Source: Arenibaculum pallidiluteum
GTDB lineage: Bacteria; Pseudomonadota; Alphaproteobacteria; Azospirillales; Azospirillaceae
Direction: 5' to 3'
Assembly (NCBI RefSeq): GCF_017355985.1
Contig: NZ_JAFIQU010000009.1
Coordinates: 1 to 64,000 of the forward strand
Length of the DNA stretch: 64,000 bases
Shown here: one piece after another, positions 35,264 to 42,841 of the stretch
How positions within the stretch are numbered: the stretch's first letter is position 1
How the letters are laid out: the number at the start of each line of letters is the position of its first letter
Program-made: the position numbers and the translations under genes
Notes under the pieces: model-generated
What the model was told of the DNA's origin: nothing
The model's database searches: none
The model's input: only the letters and a program-made list of their open reading frames with translations

Positions 35264-36404
35264 GATCCTCTCCGCTGCGGCTGGGGGGTGTGCCGTCCCG
35301 GCCCGGTCCGAGTCCGATCACCGAAAGGCCCAGGGGGACGGTCTGCGCGGCGACCGCCTGAAGCTCGGGCAGGCGGTCGGCGACCGTTGCGATCTGCTCG
35401 CCGCGATGGTCCCAGAGCCGGTCGAGGTCGGCCAGGAACGCGCCCGCATGCTCGTGCTCGAGCGGCGTGCGGGACAGGCCCAGGCTGGCCAGGAAATCCG
35501 TCACCTTGGAGGCGTAGGGCAGCGGCATGAGGGGCACGCCCATCAGCGCGGCGAAGACGAGGAAATGCAGGCGCATGCCCACCGCCATCTGGAGCCGGCC
35601 GACCATGCCGATGATCTCGCGGGGGCCGTAGGGCCGCTTCAGGACATGGCTGCGCTGGGGCGCCGCCATGCGCGCGATGACCTTGTGGATCTCGCGCCGG
35701 TCCGCCTGCTCCATCGGCACGAACACGGCATCCGCCTCGAAGCGGTGGATCACGTAATCCGCGGCCTGCGCGATCAGGTCGTGATAGGCGTGACGGTCGA
35801 GGTCCGGGGCGGCGGGCCCCTGCTCGCGCACCGAGAAGCCGATCAGCGGCCGGTCAAGCGGGATCCCCTCCGCGCGCAGCATCTCGTCGTCGAATTCCGA
35901 GGGGCGCAGCAGCAGGGCCGGATCGGCGGTGACGCGCACGGGGACGGTGACGCCGATCTCCTCGCACAGGCGCTTCGCCGTGACCTCGCGCACGGTGATG
36001 GCGTTCATGCGGTTCAGCCCGTCGCGAACGGCGCGCCGTTCCTCGCGCTCCCGCAATGGGCCGACGCCGATCGCGAATGTGCAGGTCGGCACGCCCAGCT
36101 CCTGGGCGATGGCGACCTCGCGAAGATAGGTCTGGGCCTCGCTGTCGTAGAGGATGCCGCCGCCGCCCAGAAGCAGCAGGTCCAGCCGCTCGACCTCCGG
36201 GAGGATTTGCGCGCGCATCGCCGCCCGCGCGCTGATCGCGCGGTCGACGTCCTGATGGCGGCGCGTGTGTTCGGCATCGCGCGAGAACGCGACGATCTCG
36301 ACTCCCGGCACGGCCGCGCGGAGCTGCTCGCAGGCCGAGGCGAGGATGGCCTCGTCGCCGAGATTGAGCCCGCCGTAGGATCCCGAGATACCGATGATGG
36401 GCAT
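35238..36404 (-). CDS. Polysaccharide pyruvyltransferase family protein
   Basis: 388 residues. GT-B-like fold with GSYGGLNLGDEAILASACEQL at the N-terminus, DLLLLGGGGILYD, NAITVREVTAKRL, and the late AVGMRLHFLVFAALMGVPLMPLPYASKV, all hallmarks of the CsaB/WcaK pyruvyltransferase family, which transfers pyruvate from PEP to glycans. The ATG at 36404 is chosen for the SD-like GGGGAAGG upstream and the family N-terminus. It is the first gene of a two-gene unit with the FAD-oxidoreductase. Confidence 0.9.
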   Translation of the reverse strand: MPIIGISGSYGGLNLGDEAILASACEQLRAAVPGVEIVAFSRDAEHTRRHQDVDRAISARAAMRAQILPEVERLDLLLLGGGGILYDSEAQTYLREVAIAQELGVPTCTFAIGVGPLREREERRAVRDGLNRMNAITVREVTAKRLCEEIGVTVPVRVTADPALLLRPSEFDDEMLRAEGIPLDRPLIGFSVREQGPAAPDLDRHAYHDLIAQAADYVIHRFEADAVFVPMEQADRREIHKVIARMAAPQRSHVLKRPYGPREIIGMVGRLQMAVGMRLHFLVFAALMGVPLMPLPYASKVTDFLASLGLSRTPLEHEHAGAFLADLDRLWDHRGEQIATVADRLPELQAVAAQTVPLGLSVIGLGPGRDGTPPSRSGEDLAGIAYAF

Positions 36405-36541
36405 CGCCTTCCCCTCCAGCGACGTTCCGCCGTCAACACCCGGCCCAGCCGCGTGTTCCCCACCCTGCCCCCTGAGGATGGTTGAACCAAAAGCCGTGTT
36501 TGCAGGTTGTAGGGATCGAAGGACAAACAAGGAGCCTGGAC

Positions 36542-36796
36542 ATGGGTATCATCGGGACCCTCATCATCGGACTGATCGCCGGCGCCCTGGCTAAGCTCAT
36601 CATGCCTGGCCGGGATCCCGGTGGGATCATCGTCACGATGCTTCTCGGCGTCGCCGGTGCCTTCGTGGCGACCTATCTGGGCCAGGCCATCGGCTGGTAC
36701 CGGGCAGGCGACGGCGCGGGATTCATCGGCGCGGTGGTGGGCGCCATCATCCTGCTGGTCATCTACCGCATGGTGGTCGGCCGCCGGGCGGCCTAA
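36542..36796 (+). CDS. GlsB/YeaQ/YmgE-type stress membrane protein
   Basis: 84 residues, three hydrophobic glycine-rich segments (IIGTLIIGLIAGALAKLIMPG, IIVTMLLGVAGAFVATYLG, FIGAVVGAIILLVIYRMVVG). The family is induced in stationary phase or stress in many bacteria. AAGGAG precedes the start. Upstream TGAAC-N17-GGTT (36483-36508) loosely matches an EcfG promoter. Confidence 0.93.
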   Translation: MGIIGTLIIGLIAGALAKLIMPGRDPGGIIVTMLLGVAGAFVATYLGQAIGWYRAGDGAGFIGAVVGAIILLVIYRMVVGRRAA

Positions 36797-36812
36797 CGGC
36801 GCGGCCCTCGGG

Positions 36813-36850
36813 CCCGAAGGAGCGGCCGGCGCGGGGGCCGCTCTTTCGGG
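36813..36850 (+). terminator. Hairpin after GlsB gene
   Basis: CCCGAAGGAGCGGCC (36813-36827) pairs with GGCCGCTCTTTCGGG (36836-36850) with one G-T pair; 15-bp stem, 8-base loop, 17 bases after the stop. No T-run. Confidence 0.6.
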
Positions 36851-36859
36851 TAAGGGCAC

Positions 36860-36891
36860 CCCTTTGTGAACAAAGGGCGGGCGAGGCCGTT
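36860..36891 (+). promoter_or_regulatory. EcfG-like promoter overlapping a palindrome
   Basis: TGAAC (36867-36871), 16 bases, CGTT (36888-36891): one mismatch to the EcfG consensus, about 31 bases upstream of the receiver gene at 36922. The -35 region sits inside the palindrome CCCTTTGT-ga-ACAAAGGG (36860-36877), which could be an operator. Confidence 0.5.
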
Positions 36892-36921
36892 CATTCCAGG
36901 TCGATACCGTCTCGAAAGCCC

Positions 36922-37299
36922 ATGCCCAGCAAGCGCACAGCCCGCATCCTGATCGTCGAGGACGAGAGCATCGTAGCCCTGGATCTCGGCGACATTATCC
37001 TGGCGCTCGGACACGACCTGGTCGGCTACGCCACGACCGCGGCCGACGCGGTGCTCCGCACCGAGCAGCACCGCCCCGATCTCGTCCTCATGGACATCCG
37101 CCTCGGTCTCAGCGACGGCGTCGCCGCCGCCCGGCAGATCCGGGAGCGTTTCGGGACCAAGATCATCTTCGTCAGCGCGTTCTCGTCGGACCTGGACCGC
37201 CGAGGGGTGGCCGATCTCGGACCCGTGGTCGCGAAGCCCTTTTCTGAACACGCGATTGGCCGGGCCATCGCGGGGGCGCTGGCGGCGGCGGCGGCCTAG
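36922..37299 (+). CDS. Stand-alone response-regulator receiver protein
   Basis: 125 residues, one REC domain only. Acidic pair in LIVEDESIVALDL, phospho-acceptor Asp in LVLMDIRLGLSDG, switch Ser in FVSAFS and Lys in VAKPFS are all present, so it should be phosphorylatable. With no output domain it probably works by protein contact, as in alphaproteobacterial stress signalling. The wording resembles receiver domains partnered with HWE-type kinases (inference). Confidence 0.9.
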   Translation: MPSKRTARILIVEDESIVALDLGDIILALGHDLVGYATTAADAVLRTEQHRPDLVLMDIRLGLSDGVAAARQIRERFGTKIIFVSAFSSDLDRRGVADLGPVVAKPFSEHAIGRAIAGALAAAAA

Positions 37300-37402
37300 A
37301 GCGAATTGAGGTTCACCTTGAACCTCGGAGCGCCCCTGGCTCATCGCATTTCAGGCGATCTGGCGTCCATACCAGGTCGCGATCCGCTCCGAGCCGCGCC
37401 GC

Positions 37403-37945
37403 TCACTGATCCTTCTGGAGCTTCAAGCTGCGCCAGACCCAGGGCGCATCGACACGCCCGGCCCACATGCCGGCCTTGCGGCTCTGGGCCGTGGCCTGCA
37501 GCGCCACGAATTCGTGCGAGAGCTTGATGGCTGCGAAGGCCCACCCGCGCACCACCATAGCGCCCGCTATGCTCTTGCCCTCCGAGCGGCAGGACCCCGA
37601 ACGCATCCCGTCGGACGCGGCGGGACCGGACAGGATGCATTCGATCTGACGCCCATCCAGGATCGCGGCAAGGGTGCGCCGGGCGACTTCGCCGCAATCG
37701 TACTCGCGTCCACCCCCAATATTGCATGTCTGCCCGAGGTCGGGCGCGTCGATGCCGCTGAGTCTGATCCTGGTGCCGTTCAGGGACAGCACGTCGCCTT
37801 CCAGCGCGCTGGCCGTGCCGTTCATGGTCTGAGTGGAGCCCGCCTTTCGCGCCTCGGCCGCGACAGCCGGCGGCGGCAGGGCGGAGGCGGCAGCCAGGAC
37901 GGCGGCCAGGGCCGCCGGGATGGGCGGGATCGGAGCGCGGCGCAT
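37403..37945 (-). CDS. Secreted thermonuclease-like (SNase-fold) protein
   Basis: 180 residues. An alanine-rich signal peptide (IPPIPAALAAVLAAASALPPPAVAA) precedes an OB-fold nuclease domain: GDVLSLNGTRIRLSGIDAPDLGQTC, ARRTLAAILDG, GKSIAGAMVVRGWAFA, ATAQSRKAGMWAG. Paired cysteines suggest disulfides in the periplasm. Several alphaproteobacterial relatives have lost catalytic residues, so nuclease activity is not assured. An ATG at 37960 is an alternative start. Divergent from the DMT transporter. Confidence 0.8.
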   Translation of the reverse strand: MRRAPIPPIPAALAAVLAAASALPPPAVAAEARKAGSTQTMNGTASALEGDVLSLNGTRIRLSGIDAPDLGQTCNIGGGREYDCGEVARRTLAAILDGRQIECILSGPAASDGMRSGSCRSEGKSIAGAMVVRGWAFAAIKLSHEFVALQATAQSRKAGMWAGRVDAPWVWRSLKLQKDQ

Positions 37946-38075
37946 GATCCCTGATGCCATCCCTGCGGTTAAGGCTGGGTTGAGATTTCCGTCCTTGATC
38001 CTGCCGGGCGTGCCCCCGAGCATCCGCCCGATGATGTCGAGCCCGCACCGCGCCCCAGGCGCATCCTTTGCCACC

Positions 38076-38966
38076 ATGCCTCCCGCCGCCGCCGGACGCC
38101 GGCATGGTCTGGCGCAGGCCGCCGGAATGCCGGCCTTCTTCGTGGTGCTGTGGAGCACCGGGTTCATCGGCGCCAAGTACGGCCTTCCCTATGCCGAGCC
38201 GCTGACCTTCCTTCTGATCCGCCTGGGTCTGGTGGCGGTGGTCCTCGGGGCGGTCGCGCTGGCGATGCGGGCGCCCTGGCCCAGGCGCGCTGCCGACTGG
38301 GGCCATATCGTCCTGGTCGGGCTGCTGGTCCACGGGGTCTATCTCGGTGGCGTGTTCACCGCCATCGCCCATGGGCTTCCAGCCGGGCTGACCGCACTGA
38401 TCGTTGGCCTGCAGCCGCTGTTGACCGCAACGCTGGTCGGCCCGCTGCTGGGCGAGCGCGTGACCAGGCGGCAATGGGCCGGTCTGGTCCTCGGCCTTGC
38501 CGGCGTGCTCCTGGTGGTGCAGCAGAAGATCGCGCTCCGTGCCGAGGATGCCGCGGCGCTCTGCCTCGCCGCCGCAGCGCTGGTGGGGATCACGCTGGGA
38601 ACGCTCCACCAGAAGCGCTTCTGCACGGGCATGGACCTGCGCAGCGGGACGGCGATCCAGTACGCCGCGACGGCGGCGGCGCTGGCCATTGCCGCGCCAC
38701 TGGCCGAGACCATGGAGGTGCGCTGGACCGGGGAGTTCCTGTTTGCCCTCGCCTGGTTGAGCTTCGTGCTGTCGGTCGGGGCGGTGTTCCTGCTCTTCGC
38801 ACTGATCCGGCGCGGAGCCGCAGCATCGGTGGCGAGCCTATTCTACCTGGTGCCGCCCTGCACGGCGCTCACGGCGTGGCTGCTCTTCGACGAGACGCTG
38901 GGCCCTGTCGCCCTGCTCGGAATGGGGATCGCCGCCGCGGGCGTCGCCCTCGTCAACCGGCGCTGA
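38076..38966 (+). CDS. EamA-domain DMT-superfamily transporter
   Basis: 296 residues, ten hydrophobic segments in two EamA repeats. FVVLWSTGFIGAKYGLPYAEPLTFLLIRL and the second-repeat ALIRRGAAASVASLFYLVPPCTALTAWLLFDETLGPVALLGMGIAAAGVALVN are typical. Metabolite exporter or importer of unknown substrate. ATGs at 38031 (MMSSPHR...) and 38076 both fit; the later one sits closer to the conserved region. Confidence 0.9.
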   Translation: MPPAAAGRRHGLAQAAGMPAFFVVLWSTGFIGAKYGLPYAEPLTFLLIRLGLVAVVLGAVALAMRAPWPRRAADWGHIVLVGLLVHGVYLGGVFTAIAHGLPAGLTALIVGLQPLLTATLVGPLLGERVTRRQWAGLVLGLAGVLLVVQQKIALRAEDAAALCLAAAALVGITLGTLHQKRFCTGMDLRSGTAIQYAATAAALAIAAPLAETMEVRWTGEFLFALAWLSFVLSVGAVFLLFALIRRGAAASVASLFYLVPPCTALTAWLLFDETLGPVALLGMGIAAAGVALVNRR

Positions 38967-39008
38967 GAAGCCGGCGGCGAAGCCCCCTTCCGAGCCGCGC
39001 CAGCGGCA

Positions 39009-39455
39009 TCAGGCGACGGCCGATCCTCCGCGCATCGGGATGTGCAGCGCGCGCGGAGCCATCAGGCTCAGGTTCAGCAGCGCGTCGTCCACGTCGGAGA
39101 TCTCGTTGGCGAAGGCGTGATAGCAGGAGATCTCCAGCACGCCGTCCGCGCCGAGCATCAGGGCGGCCTCCAGCACCGCTTCGATCGCGCGCGTCTCCGC
39201 TGTCAGCTCGTCCTCGGGACTGTCGACCAGCAGGACGACGACCGTGCTGCCCTCGCGCCGCCCGTAGATCCCGTCGGTCCCGAAGGCGCGGCTGGCGATG
39301 TCGAGCACGTGGTCCGCGGCCAGAGCGGGAATGCAGATCCGCAGGAGCGAGATATGGATGCCGGTCGTCGCGAGAAGGCGGAGGGACCAGGCGATCTCGT
39401 CGGATCCCGCAGCCACCGACGGCGGGCGCATAGAGGAATTCCACTGATCAGCCAT
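39009..39455 (-). CDS. Hypothetical protein
   Basis: 148 residues, soluble. Visible: SLRLLATTGIHISLLRICIPALAADHVLDIASRAFG, an acidic DSPEDELTAETRAIEAVLEAALMLGADGVLEISCYHAFA, then DVDDALLNLSLMAPRALHIPM. No family recognised. The ATG at 39455 has GGAG upstream. It follows the sensor-kinase operon on the same strand after 95 bases and may be read through from it. Confidence 0.6.
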   Translation of the reverse strand: MADQWNSSMRPPSVAAGSDEIAWSLRLLATTGIHISLLRICIPALAADHVLDIASRAFGTDGIYGRREGSTVVVLLVDSPEDELTAETRAIEAVLEAALMLGADGVLEISCYHAFANEISDVDDALLNLSLMAPRALHIPMRGGSAVA

Positions 39456-39550
39456 GCGATCAGGTCTCCACGGGTTCCCGCCGAATCTAGATCTGCCCCC
39501 CTGGTGGGAGAGGGACAATCCTGTGACATGCGGGTCCGCGGCGATCGCTG

Positions 39551-41125
39551 TCAGGGCGCCAGCGGCAGCTCGATCCGCACCTCAAGGCCGCCAGTTGCCC
39601 GGTTCGCAGCCTTGACCGTGCCGCCCACCGCCTCGACGTTGCGGCGCACGATCCACAGGCCGATGCCGAAATGCGGCTCCCGCGCTGAGCCCTCGGCGGG
39701 AGCGACGGCCACCTCGCCCGCATCGGGGAGCGGGGCTGGCGTGCGAAGGGTCCGCCCGGGCTCGTGCTCGCGCTTCGAGAAATAGCGCTCGAAGATGCGC
39801 TCCAGGTCTCCCTCGGGCACGCCGGGCCCCTGGTCCTGGACCGCGAAGACTGCCCGCCCGCTCTGGCGGGCCAGCGACACGGCAAGGACCGATCCCGGCG
39901 GCGAGAAACTGATCGCGTTTTCGACGATGTTCTCGATCACGGTCTCCAGCAGCTCGCGTCCCGCGAGCACGACCAGCCGGGGCTCGATGGTCGCGGCCAG
40001 GCGGATCCGCCGTTCCGCGAGAAGCGGGCCGTAGCCCGTCATCATGCGCTGCACGAGATCCGAGATCTCGACCTTGCGGCGCGGCGGTTCCAGCAGGTCG
40101 GCGGCCGCCTCGTCCATGCGTCGCGCAAACGAGACCAGGCCGTCGAGCCGGTCGAGGGACCGCTCGATCATGTCGACTGCGCGGCGCCCGCGCGCATCGG
40201 TCTCCGGCAGCGAGCGCTTCAGCGGCTCCAGCGACTGCCGGATCACGGCGATCGGCGTCTTGAAGGCATGGGCGTTGTCCTCGGCCGTTCGCCGGATCGT
40301 CTCCGCCGAGCTGCGCAGCGTGTTGACGAGCCGGTCGAAATCCTCCGCGACGCCGGCCAGCTCGGGAACCGTGTTCAGCGCCGCGAAGGAATGCGGCCGG
40401 CCCGGCTGGTCGCCGATCCGGCGGGCCAGGCCGCCGAAGCGCCGCAGGTTGCCCCAGACGCCCGCGAAGACGGCGAGCACCAGGGCCGCGAGGGCTATGT
40501 AGACGGCCGCCGCCGCCTGCATCTCCGGCGCCTGCCAGTAGGCCCTTCCCAGCGAGGTGCCGAGCAGCGATGCCGGTGCCGTGCTCGACGTGACGACGGC
40601 CCAGCAGCCCATGGGCGCCCGGACCGGTGTGATGGAGGTCAGCAGCTCGAGCCCCCCTGCAGGGGTCGGCACCCGGATCGCCAGGGGCTGCTCGCCCTCG
40701 CAGCCCTGGGCGAGCCGCGCGAGGACGCCGCCATCCAGGAGATGCCTGCGCTCGAGATCGAGATAGTCGTTCGGGGTCGCGGGGGCGGCGGCAACGTAGA
40801 AGAAGCCCTGCGCGCCCGGCACGCCGGTGGGCCGCAGCAGCAGCTTGAGGCCGGTCCCCGGCCCCGCGAAGCGCGCGAGCTCCTCGCCCATGTGCGGGAG
40901 GCTCGCGGGCGTGGCGCGCAGCAGGACCGGGGCGAGCGCCCGAGCCGTGGTCCAGCCCTGCTGTGCCGCTCCTTCGAGCAGAAGCGCCTGTTTATGGGCG
41001 TCGGCCTCGCGGAGCTGGTTATAGATCAGCACCGGCACCGCGAGGAACACGACCATCAGAAGGACGAGCTGGCTTGCCAGCGAGCGCAGCAGCCAGGCGA
41101 GCCCGGTCCGGGCCCGCACCGTCAC
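39551..41125 (-). CDS. Sensor histidine kinase
   Basis: 524 residues. N-terminal membrane segment (LLRSLASQLVLLMVVFLAVPVLIYN), a periplasmic sensor of ~180 residues, a second membrane segment (AAVYIALAALVLAVFAGVWG), HAMP-like linker, HisKA with DNAHAFKTPIAVIRQSLE, and HATPase (IENIVENAISFSPPGS; VQDQGPGVPEGDLERIF; FGIGLWIVRRNVEAVGG). The GTG at 41125 is chosen: it has AGGAGGA 5 bases upstream and follows the regulator stop by one base. An ATG at 41161 would overlap the regulator and lacks such a site. Cognate of the adjacent regulator. Confidence 0.9.
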   Translation of the reverse strand: MTVRARTGLAWLLRSLASQLVLLMVVFLAVPVLIYNQLREADAHKQALLLEGAAQQGWTTARALAPVLLRATPASLPHMGEELARFAGPGTGLKLLLRPTGVPGAQGFFYVAAAPATPNDYLDLERRHLLDGGVLARLAQGCEGEQPLAIRVPTPAGGLELLTSITPVRAPMGCWAVVTSSTAPASLLGTSLGRAYWQAPEMQAAAAVYIALAALVLAVFAGVWGNLRRFGGLARRIGDQPGRPHSFAALNTVPELAGVAEDFDRLVNTLRSSAETIRRTAEDNAHAFKTPIAVIRQSLEPLKRSLPETDARGRRAVDMIERSLDRLDGLVSFARRMDEAAADLLEPPRRKVEISDLVQRMMTGYGPLLAERRIRLAATIEPRLVVLAGRELLETVIENIVENAISFSPPGSVLAVSLARQSGRAVFAVQDQGPGVPEGDLERIFERYFSKREHEPGRTLRTPAPLPDAGEVAVAPAEGSAREPHFGIGLWIVRRNVEAVGGTVKAANRATGGLEVRIELPLAP

Positions 41126-41126
41126 C

Positions 41127-41882
41127 TCAATCCTCCTCGGCGCCCGCCGGAACGGGAACATCCGTGCCGTCGCTCCACCGATAGCCGAAGCCGGGATAGT
41201 TGAAGATCATGTCGAAACCGTCGTCGACCGCCCGGAACTTCTGCCGGATCCGCTTGATGAAGGCGCGGACGTTGGCGCGGTAGCCGGCAGGGCCGTAGCC
41301 CGCCATGAAGCCCTTGCCATGAACGAGGTCGTAGATGTCCCGGTAGGAGACATCCTGGCCGGCCTTGCCCGAGAGGACGCGGACGATGTTGAACTCGGTC
41401 AGCGTCAGGTCCACCCGGACACCCTTCCAGAACGCGCGGCTGCCGTCGAGACGCAGCTCAAGCTCGCCGAAGCGCACCGTGCCGGTCTCGCGCTCGACGG
41501 GATCGGCGACGACGTCGCCCTTGCGGCCGTCCAGGATGATCTGGATGCGCTTCAGCAGGATCGGCAGCGATCGGGACTTCTCGACGAAGTCGACGGCGCC
41601 GCCCGCAAGCGCGGCCTCCTCGTAGATCTGGTCGGACAGCACGGTCAGGAAGATCACCGGCGTGTCGATGCCGGCGGACCGCATCTCCCGCAGGACCTCG
41701 AGCCCGTCCATCTTGGGCATCCGCCAGTCGAGCAGCACGATGTCGACCGTTCCGCCCTGACGGAACCACTCCAGCGCAGGCTGGCCGCGCTCGAAGGACA
41801 CGACCTCGAAGCCCTCGTCGCCGAGGTTCAGGCCCAGGGATTCCCGGAACAGCTCGTCGTCGTCGACCAGCGCGACCCGCAC
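41127..41882 (-). CDS. OmpR-type response regulator
   Basis: 251 residues with this start. Receiver VRVALVDDDELFRESLGLNLGDEGFEV, acceptor Asp in IVLLDWRMPKMDG, Thr in VIFLTVLS; the usual Lys is in VEKSRS. C-terminal winged helix: VRFGELELRLDGSRAFWKGVRVDLTLTEFNIVRVLSGKAGQDVSYRDIYDLV...YRANVRAFIKRIRQKFR...GFGYRW. The start is uncertain: ATGs at 41966 and 41996 lie inside the lipoprotein gene and add a low-complexity leader, whereas the GTG at 41882 gives normal OmpR length and starts 8 bases after the lipoprotein stop, but lacks an SD. Confidence 0.88.
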   Translation of the reverse strand: MRVALVDDDELFRESLGLNLGDEGFEVVSFERGQPALEWFRQGGTVDIVLLDWRMPKMDGLEVLREMRSAGIDTPVIFLTVLSDQIYEEAALAGGAVDFVEKSRSLPILLKRIQIILDGRKGDVVADPVERETGTVRFGELELRLDGSRAFWKGVRVDLTLTEFNIVRVLSGKAGQDVSYRDIYDLVHGKGFMAGYGPAGYRANVRAFIKRIRQKFRAVDDGFDMIFNYPGFGYRWSDGTDVPVPAGAEED

Positions 41883-41889
41883 CGCGGGC

Positions 41890-42453
41890 TCAGGGGCGAT
41901 CGAGGAAGGCGGCCTTGCCGTCAGGGGCTTGGCGGAGGAATTGATCAAAGCATTGTTCGTCGACATCGGGCGCATTTTCCGTGCTTGTGAGTTCATAGGA
42001 GAGCGCGCGGTAACGCTGGGTATCCATCTCGAGAAAGAAGAAGACCCTCAGCACGCAGGACCTTGACGCGTACTGCCAGTAGCGGCCGGGAGGAACGTCC
42101 TCGGCCCAGGTGGGCTCGCCGAGCAGGCGACGCATCGCCGCCTCGTCCAGCCCGACCAGGCTCTTCGGCGAGACCGCCTTGGCCTGACTTCCTTCGGGGC
42201 CAAGCGCGGCCGCACGGCCCGCACCGGTCCCGCCAGAGCCCCCACCAGCCTGTTCGGCCTGCCCCGCCGGAGCCGTCTTCGGGGCGGCAGCAACCTGAGC
42301 CGGGCGCGGCTTGCTGCGCGGCGGCGTGGGCAGCGGCGCCTCGACGCGAGCCTGCGGCTTGGGGTCGGCCGCCGGCTCCTGCTTCTCAGTACCGACGCTG
42401 CAGCCAGCGAGCAAGAGTGCTGAAAGCATAAAATCTATGCCTATTTTACGCAA
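41890..42453 (-). CDS. Proline/alanine-rich lipoprotein
   Basis: 187 residues. Lipoprotein signal RKIGIDFMLSALLLAGC with lipobox LLAGC, then a flexible Pro/Ala/Gly/Lys stretch (~25-95) and a C-terminal domain (PKSLVGLDEAAMRRLLGEPTWAEDVPPGRYWQYASRSCVLRVFFFLEMD) resembling small SmpA/BamE-like folds. The TTG start at 42453 is supported by AGGAGG upstream and by the basic n-region; an ATG at 42429 would delete it. First gene of an operon with the regulator and kinase, so it may feed envelope information to them. Confidence 0.75.
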   Translation of the reverse strand: MRKIGIDFMLSALLLAGCSVGTEKQEPAADPKPQARVEAPLPTPPRSKPRPAQVAAAPKTAPAGQAEQAGGGSGGTGAGRAAALGPEGSQAKAVSPKSLVGLDEAAMRRLLGEPTWAEDVPPGRYWQYASRSCVLRVFFFLEMDTQRYRALSYELTSTENAPDVDEQCFDQFLRQAPDGKAAFLDRP

Positions 42454-42841
42454 AGCACCCCTCCTCCGGGCAGTCGCGCTGGGCCGAACCCGGCAGAATC
42501 AGGAAATCTTTCCTTCACAAAGATCCCGCACAATACTGCGGAACGCCATCCCGACTCCGGATCCTCTAGGCCCCGCCCCGGTCTCAGCCCGAGTTCTCTT
42601 GGCCCGATCCCCTGTATACAGCGTATGATCATTTGCGGGCAAACTGGTGAATGGAAGCTTAACGGATCCGCGGCGCCAAGCAAACTACCACCATTGCGCA
42701 AAGCGCCCCGACTCGGCCGGAGCGGCGCCTTCCATGGATCGAACATCCCTCGAAAGTCCCGGGAACCTCACAGTTCGGCCCCCTGTTTTGGAACCCGAGA
42801 CTGGGTCAGCGATGGCAATCGATCGTCAGGAGGTCCGAGAA
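42454..42841. other. Divergent intergenic region before stress-envelope operon
   Basis: 388 bases. It holds a small CCGCA-N6-TGCGG repeat, a GGAAATC/GAAAGATTTCC-like stretch near 42510, the EcfG-like promoter at 42762-42787 and the ribosome-binding site AGGAGG at 42829-42834. The downstream frame is open to 42647 but the composition there is unlike the protein. Confidence 0.4.
42762..42787 (+). promoter_or_regulatory. EcfG-like promoter of stress-envelope operon
   Basis: GGAAC (42762-42766), 17 bases, TGTT (42784-42787) against GGAAC-N16/17-CGTT: one mismatch. About 55 bases upstream of the ATG at 42842. Confidence 0.45.

Noticed and set aside
41883..41996. Longer response-regulator start at 41996
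   Set aside because: This part overlaps the lipoprotein gene, whose C-terminal composition looks like the true coding frame; the extension is low-complexity.
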